From positions 8,060,001-8,124,000 of the forward strand of contig NC_052616.1 in assembly GCF_016545825.1 (NCBI RefSeq): a stretch of 64,000 nt of DNA. Reading direction: 5' to 3'. Made by a program: the position numbers and the translations under genes. Under the pieces are notes generated by a model. The model saw only the letters and a program-made list of their open reading frames with translations. It was not told the origin of the DNA and made no database searches. The stretch comes from Eucalyptus grandis. Lineage: Eukaryota > Streptophyta > Magnoliopsida > Myrtales > Myrtaceae. This document shows, piece by piece, positions 22,538 to 34,316 of the stretch. Position 1 is the stretch's first letter; each line of letters begins with the position of its first letter.

Positions 22538-22858
22538 TATACTAAAAGTCTTACAACTTGTCACGAAAGTACAATTGAATACTAAAACTTTTAAAAAATA
22601 TAATCAAATTATAAAACTTATCATAAAAGCACAATTAAGTCTTAAAACTTTCATAAAATGCAATCAAGTCTTAAAACTTGTCAAGTCGATGCAATCAGCA
22701 CCTAAAACCTATTAGCATTTTTCATTTGTCGAGTTAAATAGAGTTAATTGAAAAAATCTAATTACACCAACTTGACAAGTTTTAGAATTTAATAATACTT
22801 TTTGAAAACTTTAGTACTCAATTATACTTTCGTGATAAATTTTAAAATTTTCAGCACA
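22538..22858. mobile_element. fold-back element, right duplication copy
   Basis: This corresponds to 8173-8490: left arm about 22540-22632 and right arm about 22768-22856, imperfect reverse complements sharing CTTGTCACGAAAGT and TTTTAAAAAATAT-like text. No coding capacity. Confidence 0.65.
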
Positions 22859-23964
22859 ATTATCCCTATATTATAAGTACGATAGATCATGAGGGATGTA
22901 TATATCAGTTATGTATCACATCTATCGTGGGCTCCATGGAATTTTTTATTGGAAACATTCCTCCGCGCACATGTACAATTAAGTAATAACAACACTATAA
23001 TCTGTCTTAAACAAGCTGTTCATGACGTCTCCAATATGGAAACTTCGTGAGCAATTAACTTCGAGCTGGTCGAAACAAAATTATTATTATTATTATTTTG
23101 TCAAAAGAGTCACCGATGATGACGCAAAGGCGTTCGTGATATGTAGGACCACTTGTTCCAAACCAGGTGCCAATTTCGTTACTCTTTGCGTGCGTGTCAT
23201 TATTCCTTAGGACAATGATAGTCGACGACGTTGGTGGACAGATCAAGTGGATTATCATTGAAACAATTTCGACCCGTTTCGAAGTCTCGTAGCTTCTTCG
23301 TCACGGATTTTTTCCTCGAAAAATCAGAGAATATACCATCGGCGCGTTAAGAGATGGTTATAAAAGCAATGCCATCCACCTTTTGAGAGGATCTTGCTGT
23401 CATCCTAGACCCCTCAAAGGTTTTATCAGAGTGGGTCGACCGCACTTAGAAAAAAGCAGTCAAATCATCTTCTTGTATTCTTTCTTTTTTAATCCATCAT
23501 AAAAGTACCGGCGGCTGGTTCCCATAGGGAGAGGGGTAAGCGATATAGATTATCTTACCGCGTTAATTTGACTTTATTATTGATGAATTTTTGACCCACT
23601 AAATTGCTTCATTACTATATCTGATACATTTGAATCTGGAGAAACCCAAGTTGCAATACAGAAAATTCAGATTACGAACTCACCCCACTATACGAAGGCT
23701 TAAAGAAATAACAGAACTCATTCGATTGAGTTCGTAATATGGAGACACATTCAACCTCTTGACTTAAGCTTTTAGACTGAAACTTATATGGTATCTAAGC
23801 ACAGGCCAAATGGTACAAATCCTTGTGCTCTTCTCTCAAACTCATCGCTCATGGTAAGATCACTATAACCGACGCATGTTAGGAGCATTGCCTATTTTAT
23901 AAACCGAGCCGAGTCATGCATGTGTAAGGATTGATTTAACTTAAATACACGGTTATGAACTCTA

Positions 23965-24206
23965 GGGTGTATTTACTTCAGGAAAAATTTCATAATAAAA
24001 GAAAATGTTTCCTAATAATTCGTTTTCTCCGAAAAGATATTTTCCTCTTTTCAAGTTATAAAATTTAATTTCTAAACTTTAAGCATGCGTATTTTCTTTG
24101 ACCATATATGGTTTTCCATTTACTAATCATTTTCAATAAACTAAATACGTGTGGAAGTCTACAAAATTAATTTGCAGAAAATTCTTTCACTCAAATAAAT
24201 ACCCTC
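23965..24206. mobile_element. MITE-like element, right duplication copy
   Basis: This corresponds to 9994-10232. The ends read GGGTGTATTTACTTCAGG and, reversed, GAGGGTATTTATTTGAGTG. It was inherited through the duplication rather than inserted independently. Confidence 0.5.
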
Positions 24207-24632
24207 AATTTGAGTCTAATCTTACATGTGGGTTGAATTTCTAGTATATTATCAAGCAGGATTTGGACATAGTGAACGGATATACCCAACATTCTCTCAA
24301 TATCCACGACCAATTTAGAACTATTTTCCGTCTTTTGCTTATTACAACCTACCAAATCCCCCTAACCAAATCCAGCATCTGTTTTGACGAAAAAAAAAAC
24401 AAAAAATCCAGCAGATGTGACCGGATAATACGTTCTCGATCTAAACTATAAGTTACGTGACCCAAAAAAAAAAAGTAAAAATAAAATTATCACGGGTCTG
24501 CAAATGCTTAAATGCTCCTGAGACCACTCTTCCCCCGCAGGTCGCGCCACCTCCTCTGAAATGACAATCAGAATCGCATTGATTTCAAAACAAGAAGTGA
24601 GAAAGCTGAGACTCCAAGAACTCCGAGAACTT

Positions 24633-24733
24633 CAAGCTTCAATATGTACGTGCAACGTGAATTGCGTTCATCTCTAACTTTTAAAGCTTCAATATGTACG
24701 TGCAACGTGAATTGCGTTCACTTCTAACTTTTG

Positions 24734-24775
<42 letters not shown>
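24633..24775. repeat. 52-bp tandem duplication and (CT)n tract upstream of the bHLH gene
   Basis: Two units of about 52 bp (24633-24684 and 24685-24736) share AGCTTCAATATGTACGTGCA and ACGTGAATTGCGTTCA. A (CT)n tract of about 38 bp follows directly. The left copy has one unit and a CT run of only about 14 bp. This probably lies in or near the promoter or 5' leader of the bHLH gene, which starts about 0.9 kb downstream. Confidence 0.85.
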
Positions 24776-24776
<1 letters not shown>

Positions 24777-25599
24777 AGTGAGTTTGATTTTCTCTCTTTA
24801 TCGTGTCTGAGCGGTGAAAATGATTGGCAAAACCAACAGCGAAAGAAAGAAAGCAGTGACCGGGCTCTCTTTGTAGGACCAAGTGTTTCATTTCAACTTT
24901 GTTGCCTTTTCTCTTTTTATTTTCTTCGTAAAGAATGGATCTTTGGTTGGTTTCCAACTTGGTTTATAGAATTCAAGAACTGCAGAGGCTAAAAGATCTT
25001 CAGTTCGTCCTTTGCTTTATATACATATAAAAAAAGGGAAAGTTATATTGAGGGTCAGTGCAGCTTCTCCCCACTGCTCTGCTGTGATTAATGGCTCCAC
25101 CTTATCTTGAGTATGTGTATTATGATGAGGCCTCATAACTCAGCATGAGATCTTGTTTCCAAGAATTGTCCCGTGAGAAGATTTAGTTTCGTTTCTTCTT
25201 TCTTTTTGTTCCTTTTTTTTGTCTTTTCTTTGTCGATCGATATGCATTAGTATCCAATCAGTTGCTACATGCTTCTTCTTTTTCTTTCTATCCAATTCTT
25301 GATGTAGAAATTTATACAAAAAGAAAAGCTTCTCGTGCCTGGGATTTAGTAACTGAGCTCAGCTTTTGGAAGTTACCTATGTTTTTTGTGCTCATGGATG
25401 ATAAATCCCACCTGTGTCATCACCTTTCTGGCACATCATACACAATCTGAGCCAATTATACGCTTTTGTGGTAACTGTGAGAAACAATATTTGCAAAGAA
25501 TGAAGGGCAAAAGAAAGAAGTGAAAAGCAATGGTTTTGGTGTTGAGAGTGAAGGAGAAAGAAGAACAGGTTTGACTGCATTGGTTGGGAATTTCGTATT

Positions 25600-25637
<38 letters not shown>

Positions 25638-25659
25638 TGGTCGAGAAGAAATTTTGGAA

Positions 25660-28600
25660 ATGTCAGCTGGAGTCCAAAACCAGGGGACAATTAAAGAGCA
25701 CTTTAAGGAACAGCTTGCTCTCGCTGTGAGGAATATCCAGTGGAGCTATGCAATCTTCTGGTCAATTTCGGCTGCGCAACTAGGGTACACTAATAGTCAC
25801 ATCTCTATTCTTGTACATATTTTTTGTGAAATATTTTTCAGCCTAATTTTCTTTCTAAGGTTGCTTGCTCTCCTGAAGTTCGGAGTTTTGATGTAGTTAG
25901 TAGGTCTAGTTTAGGTTTAACATAAATAAAAACTAACAATCTTGATAAATTTACATATCATTGATTGCCTGCTCAGCTCAGAGGTTAGAACATAGGATCT
26001 GCAATGCCTTGATCAAGGATTCCAACAGCCAGCTTTTTCTTTTTTCAATTTTAGAGTTGCATTCCCATTATCATGTCAGCTGGGTTTTTCCTTATTTGGC
26101 ATTCATATTAGCTTGCTTAGATTCTTTCGTATACCACTTAGCTTCTTGAATTTCTGTTCATGCCTACAAGAATAAAATCTTCCTCTGCATCACCCGGTAT
26201 GCATGTGTGCAATGTAGGCGGTTCTTAATGCAGAATGGGATTATTACCAGTTTACCAGATATCAATTTTGGTTCTGAGTTACCCTTTCTTGGCTTGCCTT
26301 GAGATATGAGAAGTGAAGTGGTTTGAGACTCATCATGAGTTTCGTGCAGGGTACTGGAATGGGGTGGTGGGTATTATAATGGTGACATAAAAACCAGGAG
26401 GATGACACAAGCTATAGAACTCAATGGAGGAGACCATATGGACTTGCATAGAAGTGAACAGCTACGAGAGCTATATGAATCCCTCTCGGGCAGCGAACCC
26501 AATCCACAAACTAGTAGAAGGCCTTCAGTTGCCTTGTCCCCAGAAGATCTTGCCGATGCAGAATGGTATTACTTGGTTTGTATGTCCTTCATCTTCAACA
26601 TTGGCCAATGGTAAATTCCTTTCTCATAAAGTAGTGATTACTGAGACTACTCTACGCCATGTTATGCCTTTTTCTCCTTCCTATTCCAATTTGTAAAAGC
26701 AGCTTGTGTTCAATACTCACAAGTTCGCGAATAATGATTATTCACTTCATTAACCTGCAGTTTGCCTGGACAAAGTTTAGCAACTGGTAAACTGATTTGG
26801 CTATGCAATGCGCACTGTGCAGATAGCAAAGTGTTCAGTCGGTCTCTGCTTGCTAAGGTTGGCGATGATCTTATTTTAGGAGCAATGTTAATTGTTAAAA
26901 GTTCATCATTATTTGATGACCCTACGTACTTATGATGGATCGTGCAATCTGACATTTCCTCTATGTGTTGATATTGTTCTGTACTTTGGGGATTCCACAA
27001 CCATATTCTTCAGAGCGCGTCAATTCAGGTATTATATCTGTTAGCAAAATGTTACCAGCTAAATTTCAATTGCATTCACTTAGATTCCGCACCATCACTT
27101 AAATTTCAATTGCTTTGTAATTTGGACAGTTTCAAAGTCTCTTCTTGACTAGATAACTCTCCTTATATCCTCTTTCTCGCTTTTCAGACTGTTGTGTGCT
27201 TCCCCTTTTTGGATGGTGTCATTGAGCTAGGCACAACAGACCCGGTACAATGTCGCAACCCTTCATTCTATTATCTTCAGTATTTTGAAGTTGCAAATGC
27301 AGAGGAAGTCTAAACCAAGTTTCCTATTTTTCGTTGGAAGGTTTTGGAAGATCCTAATCTCATTCAACATGTCAAAACTTACCTCTTAGAGTCTTCAGAC
27401 TTGAGAAGATCCGACCCTTGTGCTAGAGATAATACTGAAGAAACCATAATGATTTCAGTAGAAGCAGAGGAAGGAATAACTTCACTTAATCCCAATTCAA
27501 ATGGGCTTGATCCCAACCCACAACTTGATGACTCGTGTATTATTGGAGAATTAAATGGAGTTGCTTCTCAAATACAAAGTTGGCAGATTGAGAATGATGA
27601 GCTCAGTTACCACATCCATCAATCCGGAAATTCCAAAGACTCTACTTTGCAATCCGTCCTAGAAACTGGAACAGCCATTCCAATTCCTAATTTTGAGAAG
27701 TCCAAAGATCATTGGCCAGGAAACCTTCAAGAATGCAATAACGAAGAACTAAACAGGGTAGACCTTCGAGCTGACGGTTTGCACTACCAGACTGTTCTGT
27801 CATCTATCTTGAAAACCTCCAACGGATTAAGATCAGGACCACATCGTGAATGGGGTGAACCAGAGTCAGGTTTCATAGGTTGGAAGAAAGGACAACACAA
27901 ATGGCAGAGGGCAAAAGGTATTCCACAGATGCTGCTGAAGAAGATCTTGCTTGAAGTGCCTCAGCTGCATGCGAGGAGCATGCTCGACATTTCCAAAGTA
28001 AGTTGCAAGAGAGATGGGTTGTGGATGGCTTTGACAGATGAACTCAGTCCAGACCACACACTATCTGAAAGTAGGCAAAGGGAAAAGATAAACGAGCAGT
28101 TTTCTGTTCTTAACTCAATCGTCCCATTAGTAAACAAGGTATGTACATTTATATGCCTTCAACATGGGAAAACTATGATCTCTTTATCATTCCACTGGCA
28201 CTAGCTAAGTCATTCAAATGAATATTGTGGTATCGCATGATCCAGGTTGACAAAATATCAATACTAGACAACACAATCGAATACGTAAAGGAGCTTCAGA
28301 GAAGGGCGGAAGAATTGGAGTCAAGTAGGACGTCAAATGGATTACTGGCAATCTCTGAAGGAAAACCTCAAGAAAGTACAGAGAGGACGTCTGATAACTG
28401 TGGCAATCCCAGGACGGGTCTTAGCAAGCAGCCAATAGTTAAAAAAAGGAAAGCTCACAACTGTGACACAACAGAAACAGATAACGATTATCTTAGAGAT
28501 ATTCCAATTGATTATTTAAGTGTTAGCGTGAATGATGAAGACGTGCTAATTGAGATGAGGTGTCTTTGGAGGGAAGGAGTACTGCTTGAGATAATTGAAG

Positions 28601-28961
28601 CTTTAAGCCATTCTAGATTGGATTCTCACTCAGTTCAGTCATTGAGCAGCAACGGTATTCTTTCCGTGACCATTAAATGCAAGGTATAGACTCAGGTTCA
28701 ATTGCATAATCCTTATGAAAATGGCAGAAATTAGCTCAACTGAGAGATTGAGCAGGATTGGATTGTGATATATTTTATACTTTCATGTTTAGTCCAGATT
28801 ATACCAGGATAAAATAAGACAGGTAGCAAAATAAATCATTGCTTCCCCCACGAGAATTAAAATGTTCTATTATTGTCTTGCAGCTGCAGAGATCAACAAC
28901 AACAAAAACAACAGCTGCAACGATCAAACAAGCGCTTCAAGGAGTCACTCAGAACTGCTGA
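25660..28961 (+). CDS. bHLH transcription factor, subgroup IIIf (GL3/EGL3/TT8-like)
   Basis: Eight exons join in frame: 25660-25784, 26350-26610, 26761-26857, 27014-27028, 27188-27244, 27341-28138, 28246-28683 and 28884-28961, giving 622 residues, close to Arabidopsis GL3. The N-terminal MYB-interaction region has [79 protein letters not shown] and [15 protein letters not shown]. The bHLH is at about residues 424-475 (REKINEQF, then [17 protein letters not shown]), and an ACT-like dimerisation region at about 542-597. Family members act in the nucleus with R2R3-MYB and WD40 partners to control anthocyanin and proanthocyanidin genes or epidermal cell fate. Odd points: the basic region reads [11 protein letters not shown], keeping H, E and the last R but replacing two usual arginines; exon 4 is only 15 nt; the exon 2/3 junction makes Cys where Gly is usual. 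A poly-T run ends 26 nt before the ATG. Which paralogue (GL3/EGL3 or TT8) it represents is not settled. Confidence 0.9.
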
Positions 28962-30391
28962 AGATCATTTCTTCACTGATATATCCCTAGGATAGCTTGA
29001 CCGGCTTAAAACATAAATCATTTTGAGAAGTCGTTACTGATGTTCTTCCTGATAGGATATTCTAACAAATCGAGAATGGATCTTTCCAAAATATCGATTT
29101 CATTCTCGGGGTCAGATGAAAATTTTTGCCTGTCAGATCAGCGTCTATTCCTCCTGATGAGCTTTATTCCTGTGTATTTTGAGGAGACTTGGAGGGAGAA
29201 GTTCAAGCATTAGTTAATTGATGGAAAGAATACGGGTAACACTAGTCCTGTCAAATAAGGAAACAAAAATTCAATCATGAAAGTTTGTCACTCATCCTGG
29301 GGGACTGTCCTGCTACACATCTGTTTGGCATCGTCATTTAAGAGCTGAAATAACAAAGAAAATTACTTGCTTGTGGTGTGCATCTTACTTGAAAAGGTAA
29401 TAGTCAGAAACCCAACTCAACTCTAAACAAAGGCAAAAATCAGAATACAAGAAACGGAAACCGTGGAAAAACCATCAAGACTAAGGTTGAAGCGAGGGGG
29501 ATCAAATGATACAGTGGAGGCTCTATGGGAAGGGGAGAAAGATGCTCCTTACAAGATTGTATTAGTTAATAAATCACATATTGCAGTATCATCCTTCTCA
29601 GCCAGTCATAATCTCATTGAATCCATGCTTTAGCAGAGGCCAAAGAATGATGTTCCGTCTTAAAATCTCATTAAAGTAATGCAAGTTTGCCTACAGAAAC
29701 ATCGAGAAAAAGGACAAACCAAAGATAAAGGCGAAGGCTGTGGAGACGGAGTATAATATACCCAACCTAAAGATGATTAGTCTGATGATATTATAATATA
29801 AACTCCCCTTCATATAACTGGACAGTAAAGTAAAAGTGTGCTTTATGCAAAGATCCGCTTGAAATGGTCAAGAACCTCCAACAGACATAATCAAGACCCG
29901 GGTATGGAAAAAGACAGACAAGCCCCATCTCGATGAGTTTAAAGTAGATATTCTGGTACTATAGCAGCACCTTGTTTGATTAAAGTTCTTCCTCATGTCC
30001 ATCATTATGCACATCCGAAATTCAAATTTAGTCGGGCAATTTTATAGTTTATTCTTTGTCCCTATGTCATCACCCCGTTGAATATGCGGCAATCTCACAA
30101 AATCGAGATGACTCCAATTACAGACCAGTTCCTGCTTCCTGGAATTCCAATTACTGGTTCATTTGACATTTCCCTTCAGTAAATCATAGAACATCTTGAG
30201 ATAGTCTCCACTAGATCCCTTCACAGTACCTTACTACACATAGTAAAAGATCTGGGAAAGAGAATTTCTGCTTCTCACAAGAAGCAGCTACTCATAAATA
30301 TACCGTAACACACATCAGAGACGAAGCATTTATGGAGGCCACCAACAATAAACAGTAACAGTTGGGAGGGAGCAAGGCATAGAGATTATAG
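28962..30391. other. 3' flank of the bHLH gene; nothing else recognised
   Basis: The first few hundred bases are probably 3' UTR. No ORF, repeat or RNA gene could be supported in the rest up to the hAT-like element. Confidence 0.5.
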
Positions 30392-31203
30392 TAGGGTGAT
30401 CGAGTCCAGGGTGGGTAGAGTCAAGACTTAGACCCTATACCCGACCTTATTATAACCGGTTCCCCTTTTTTGGACCCTATACTTGACCCACCCTGTTTTT
30501 CCAATCCGATTCCAGGGTCAATTCTATTTCTATTAGAACTTGTTTTGCAATCTCTCAATATTTTATACGATTTCAAATTTTATATTAATATGCGAGAAAA
30601 TAACGTAATCCTCCTAATTTGTATCATTTGTATCGAAACATTAAGCATTTGTAATAAATAAATACATGAACTTTTTTACTAAACAATAAGGTAAAGAATT
30701 AGCAACAAACATAAGTCTAAGATTAGTCTTATTCCCACAACTACTATATGAAGCTACTCAATGCAAGCATAACTCAACCTACAAAAGAGAAATTAAGCGA
30801 GCCAATCCACATGACACACAAGAATTTGACGGTGACGAACACCGTCCGTCCATCAAACATTGTGAGAGAGAGCCAATGAGGGAGGGAAGCAAGTGAGGAA
30901 GAGGAACAACGAAAGAGGAGTGCCATGCATATTTGAGAAAGCCAAGAGGAAAAACATTGTGTGATTGCGGGAGTAAAAATAAAAATAAGGGAAAAAAATA
31001 GAGTTTTGGACCTATACCTATATGACCAGTTCCCAAACCGGATCCAAAACTAGTTCGGGAACCGGTTCCTGCGTGGGTAATCAATCGGACCCGATTCTCG
31101 AACCAGTTTAAACCTATTACAAATTTTAGGAACCAGTTCCCAACCCTATTTTAAGGTGGGCTAATCCAGTTCCCGAGTATACCGGTCCGGTTGCACACCC
31201 CTA
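30392..31203. mobile_element. non-autonomous hAT-like element with perfect 8-bp target duplication
   Basis: The 812-bp element starts TAGGGTGATCGAGTCC and ends CCGGTTGCACACCCCTA. The 8-mer GATTATAG occurs immediately before (30384-30391) and after it (31204-31211). Subterminal regions are rich in GGTTCC/GGAACC phrases, as in the elements at 1485-3152 but not closely similar in sequence. ORFs inside (for example minus 30779-31084) show no transposase motif. Confidence 0.8.
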
Positions 31204-31211
31204 GATTATAG

Positions 31212-32350
31212 TGCCAATATATGTAAAATTTACATAATTTACTTTCTTTTGAATTTTATTTCCACAATAATTAGTGAAGAAGGGGGGGAAAAGCATACTA
31301 TTGAAACTTTTCTATACCAACTTATTAAACAAATCTCCCAGAAATTTCGCTCATGCTCCACCATATAAAAACAATGACATAATAAAGGTGAAGTATGTTC
31401 TGTCGGCAATAAAGTTGTACAATCAAAAGGGCAGTAGTCGAATTTAGCAACTTAGAAAAAGATAAATCATCAATCAAAAGGAGGGCAGGACAGCAGATAT
31501 CGAGAAAGCAGATATTTCAGTAGCCACGCCACAAAGGATTGATTGTTCTAGCTCAATATCTTGCGCTAATTGTGCTTTTGCAGAAAACAATGTCAGTGAA
31601 GCAAGAAATAGCATTTGCAATTCATTTCAATATTGATGAAGCAAGAAGTCCAAGATTATGATACCATCACCACCATCTATCCTCTCTGGGACATCCTCCA
31701 ATAATGACCAGCCGCCACTCCCACACAAGGACCACCACGACATCGCCTTTGAATGTTTACTACAACACATAATTCTTGACCATTTTCAAAATAAAGAAGC
31801 TTCAAGAGGGCTTGCAGAATGAGTATACCACATTATCACTAAAGCTCTGTCGCTGGCGCAATTAAGTAGCCACGGGAAAACAAGGGAAAAGTGTAGGGCC
31901 ATTGCCCACACTAGATAAATCATAAATAATTCAAGAGCACGAGAACTAAATTGCATTTGTTGAATTCCCTTTCAACAGAACGCAATATCAACATTACATG
32001 TTTTGTCTTTTCTCCTTTCAAACTAAGGACTAGTACATTTGGCACAAAATCTCCCACTACTTAGTTTCTATGGGCACCACTCTCTTGCTCTTCCCATTTC
32101 AAGTATAAGCCAAACACTGATACAAATCATACAACAAAACCACACCAGTTCCAGATACAAAGAAACAATCTTAATTACTGCTATTGAAACAAAGAAAGGG
32201 AACAGGAAGGAGTGGAAGCAATCTGAACATTACTGCAGAGCAATTTCTCCATCATCTGCCATCTTTGACAGCAGAATATGAAATACCAGGAACATGAATA
32301 TGAATAGCAAATTCACCGAACAGAATAACATATCACATGTTAAACAGTAC
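31212..32350. other. gene-free stretch; probably the 3' UTR of the dioxygenase at its right end
   Basis: Nothing recognisable on either strand. The last few hundred bases before 32351 would be the 3' UTR of the minus-strand dioxygenase gene. Confidence 0.5.
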
Positions 32351-33420
32351 TTATAGCATTGTAGAATCCGTTGCTTGAATTTCGACCCCTGCAAAATCCT
32401 TGACAGTGTATCCAATTTTCTCAAACTTTCCTTCCTCGTTGCTCTCCCTAAATTTCAGATAGTCAGCACAGACAAATGGCTTGTAAATCCTTGTGTTATC
32501 TTTCCCCACAATATCATCAGGTGCCAATATCACCTTCTCATCTTCAAAACACCAAAAGAAAGCCAGAGAACGGCGGTTCACTGGTTGTTTAAGAACAACT
32601 CGGTGTTCAGATGACCTAAACCTTCCATTGCTCCAAGCCTGCATCAAATCTCCAATATTAACCACCAAAGAACCCTTGCAAGGGTCTATATTCAACCACT
32701 CCCCTTCCTTGGATCTCATCTGAAGCCCACCAATCTCATCTTGATAGACCAGTGTTATGCAACTCATATCCGTATGCATTCCGAGTCCTTCAACCTCTTT
32801 TTCTTTTACATTTTCAGGAGGGGAATAATTCACGATCCTCAAATAACCATGACAGTTGCTGAATTCTGTCTTGTGATACTTCTCTTCATAATCATCGCCC
32901 AAGCACTTCAACAGAACCTCTATAACCATCTTTGACACCTCAATCATCTTGCTTCCATACTCTTGCAACACATTGCTGGCACAATGAAAGCAAAGAAACC
33001 AAATTCAAAAAACAAAATAGTGCATGATAAAAAGGCAGAGAAGGACCAAAGGTACTAAAGTTACCTCATTTCGTGATTTTGTGAGCCAAAAAGTTCATCA
33101 GCAGACGCCTTTGCAGAGGCCATAAAGTTGGGTCCAGACACTCGTAAACTTTCAAAGTAAGGAGATGCTATAAAACGCGGAGTATAGGTCTGGATTGATG
33201 ACGATGGACCTAGTTTAAGTTTCAATTCCTGGGGAAGGCTGAATATGTGCTCTGATAGAAAACATAGCTTACTGAATATACTTTCAGGTATACCATGATT
33301 GGCAACATAGAAAAATCCCCATTCCTGACATGCTTGAGCGAGTGCAGAGAGGAAGGTGGACTCTACAGGTTGAGACAAATCAAGAACAGGAAGTTGAATG
33401 GAAATTTTTGATTTGGTCAT
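32351..33420 (-). CDS. 2-oxoglutarate/Fe(II)-dependent dioxygenase (DOXC class, gibberellin-oxidase-like)
   Basis: Two exons, 33420-33065 and 32975-32351, join in frame (GT at 33064, AG at 32976) to give 326 residues, normal for the family. The N-terminal DIOX_N region has IQLPVLDL, CQEWGFFYVANHGIP and LPQELKLKLG. The jelly-roll core has the iron ligands His186 and Asp188 (GMHTDMSCITLVYQD) and His243 (SSEHRVVL), the 2-oxoglutarate-binding R-x-S (NRRSLAFFW, around 253-255) and Asn-Tyr-Ser at 168-170. All catalytic residues are present. Such enzymes hydroxylate or desaturate small molecules such as gibberellins, flavonoids or alkaloids in the cytosol; the substrate cannot be read from the sequence. 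The start was set at ATG 33420; an in-frame GTG 21 bases upstream is not a plausible plant start. The gene lies head-to-tail downstream of GMP synthase on the same strand, about 0.9 kb apart, and is not co-transcribed. Confidence 0.92.
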
Positions 33421-34316
33421 TATTGCACTAGAAGATGACACGGGTACTTCAGCTAGCTAGGGGTTAGCTACTTATAGAGTAGGGTACCCAAGAGAAGAAA
33501 TATATCGAAATTGTCATTCGTTGCTTCATGTAAGTTCCAAATGCAATGATGAGCAATCATTAAAAGCCTTTGAAGTCATCAATTGCCACACTCCAACATA
33601 AAGTGGTAGGAATAAAACCACAAAGGCTACCATAATCAGTAGTGTAGACTAGGTGGCATAAAGGGAATGAGAGAGTTTATTACTCTCAGTTTCACTACTT
33701 CAAAAGGAGAAGCTTTAGCAAAGTCTACTATTAATACAATAGTGGTAGGGACAGGTCATACTGATTACCCACCATAAAAATAGCCAAAGGAACACTTAGC
33801 ATCACTGAAATAAGCAAGCAATAAGATTTGCCCGGAGAAAAAAATGCAGATATGAGTTCGACCCGTATCTTAGCAGCAATAATGCACAGGATGAGAGCAG
33901 GTAATGGTGCTAGTAAAGCCTTTGGTATTGCTCTATTATAAATTGTAGTCAGACAAGCTTCAATTAGTAATGCACACAAGCATCAATGCTATTTTTAAAT
34001 CAGGCAGATACGCCTTGCAATATGTACCACATATCAGAATACGAGTTCAGCAAACCAATCTGCCAATTCACAAACTGAGTATCAGCAACAAGTTATAAAG
34101 ACTATGCACAACACAGTTCTTTTAGAACCTTGTGCCATTTTCCATCTAATTAATACACCATCTCAAAACCCTTCCTTTTAAGAGAATTGAGTATGAAATA
34201 TGACATACCACATCACATTAATTGTCACTAGTTACTGGAAAATTAAGTCCCAAAAATCAGCTTTCAAATCTGATCAAAAATATTATAAACCCTGACAAGT
34301 TTCTTGCATAATGGCA
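33421..34316. other. intergenic region between GMP synthase and the dioxygenase
   Basis: This holds the dioxygenase promoter and the GMP synthase 3' UTR by position. No convincing TATA box or other motif was pinned down, and no ORF is supported. Confidence 0.5.

Larger units (their letters stand above)
18070..26672. repeat. large tandem segmental duplication, right copy
   Basis: This is collinear with 3848-12982 (see that entry for anchors). It differs by an extra AT-rich block (about 18310-20230) with its own SINE, a private 174-bp tandem duplication (21111-21467), a private 52-bp tandem duplication (24633-24736), and the absence of the organelle DNA, the two SINEs and the CT expansions found in the left copy. 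Its right end runs into the rest of the intact bHLH gene, so this copy sits in the ancestral gene context. Confidence 0.85.
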
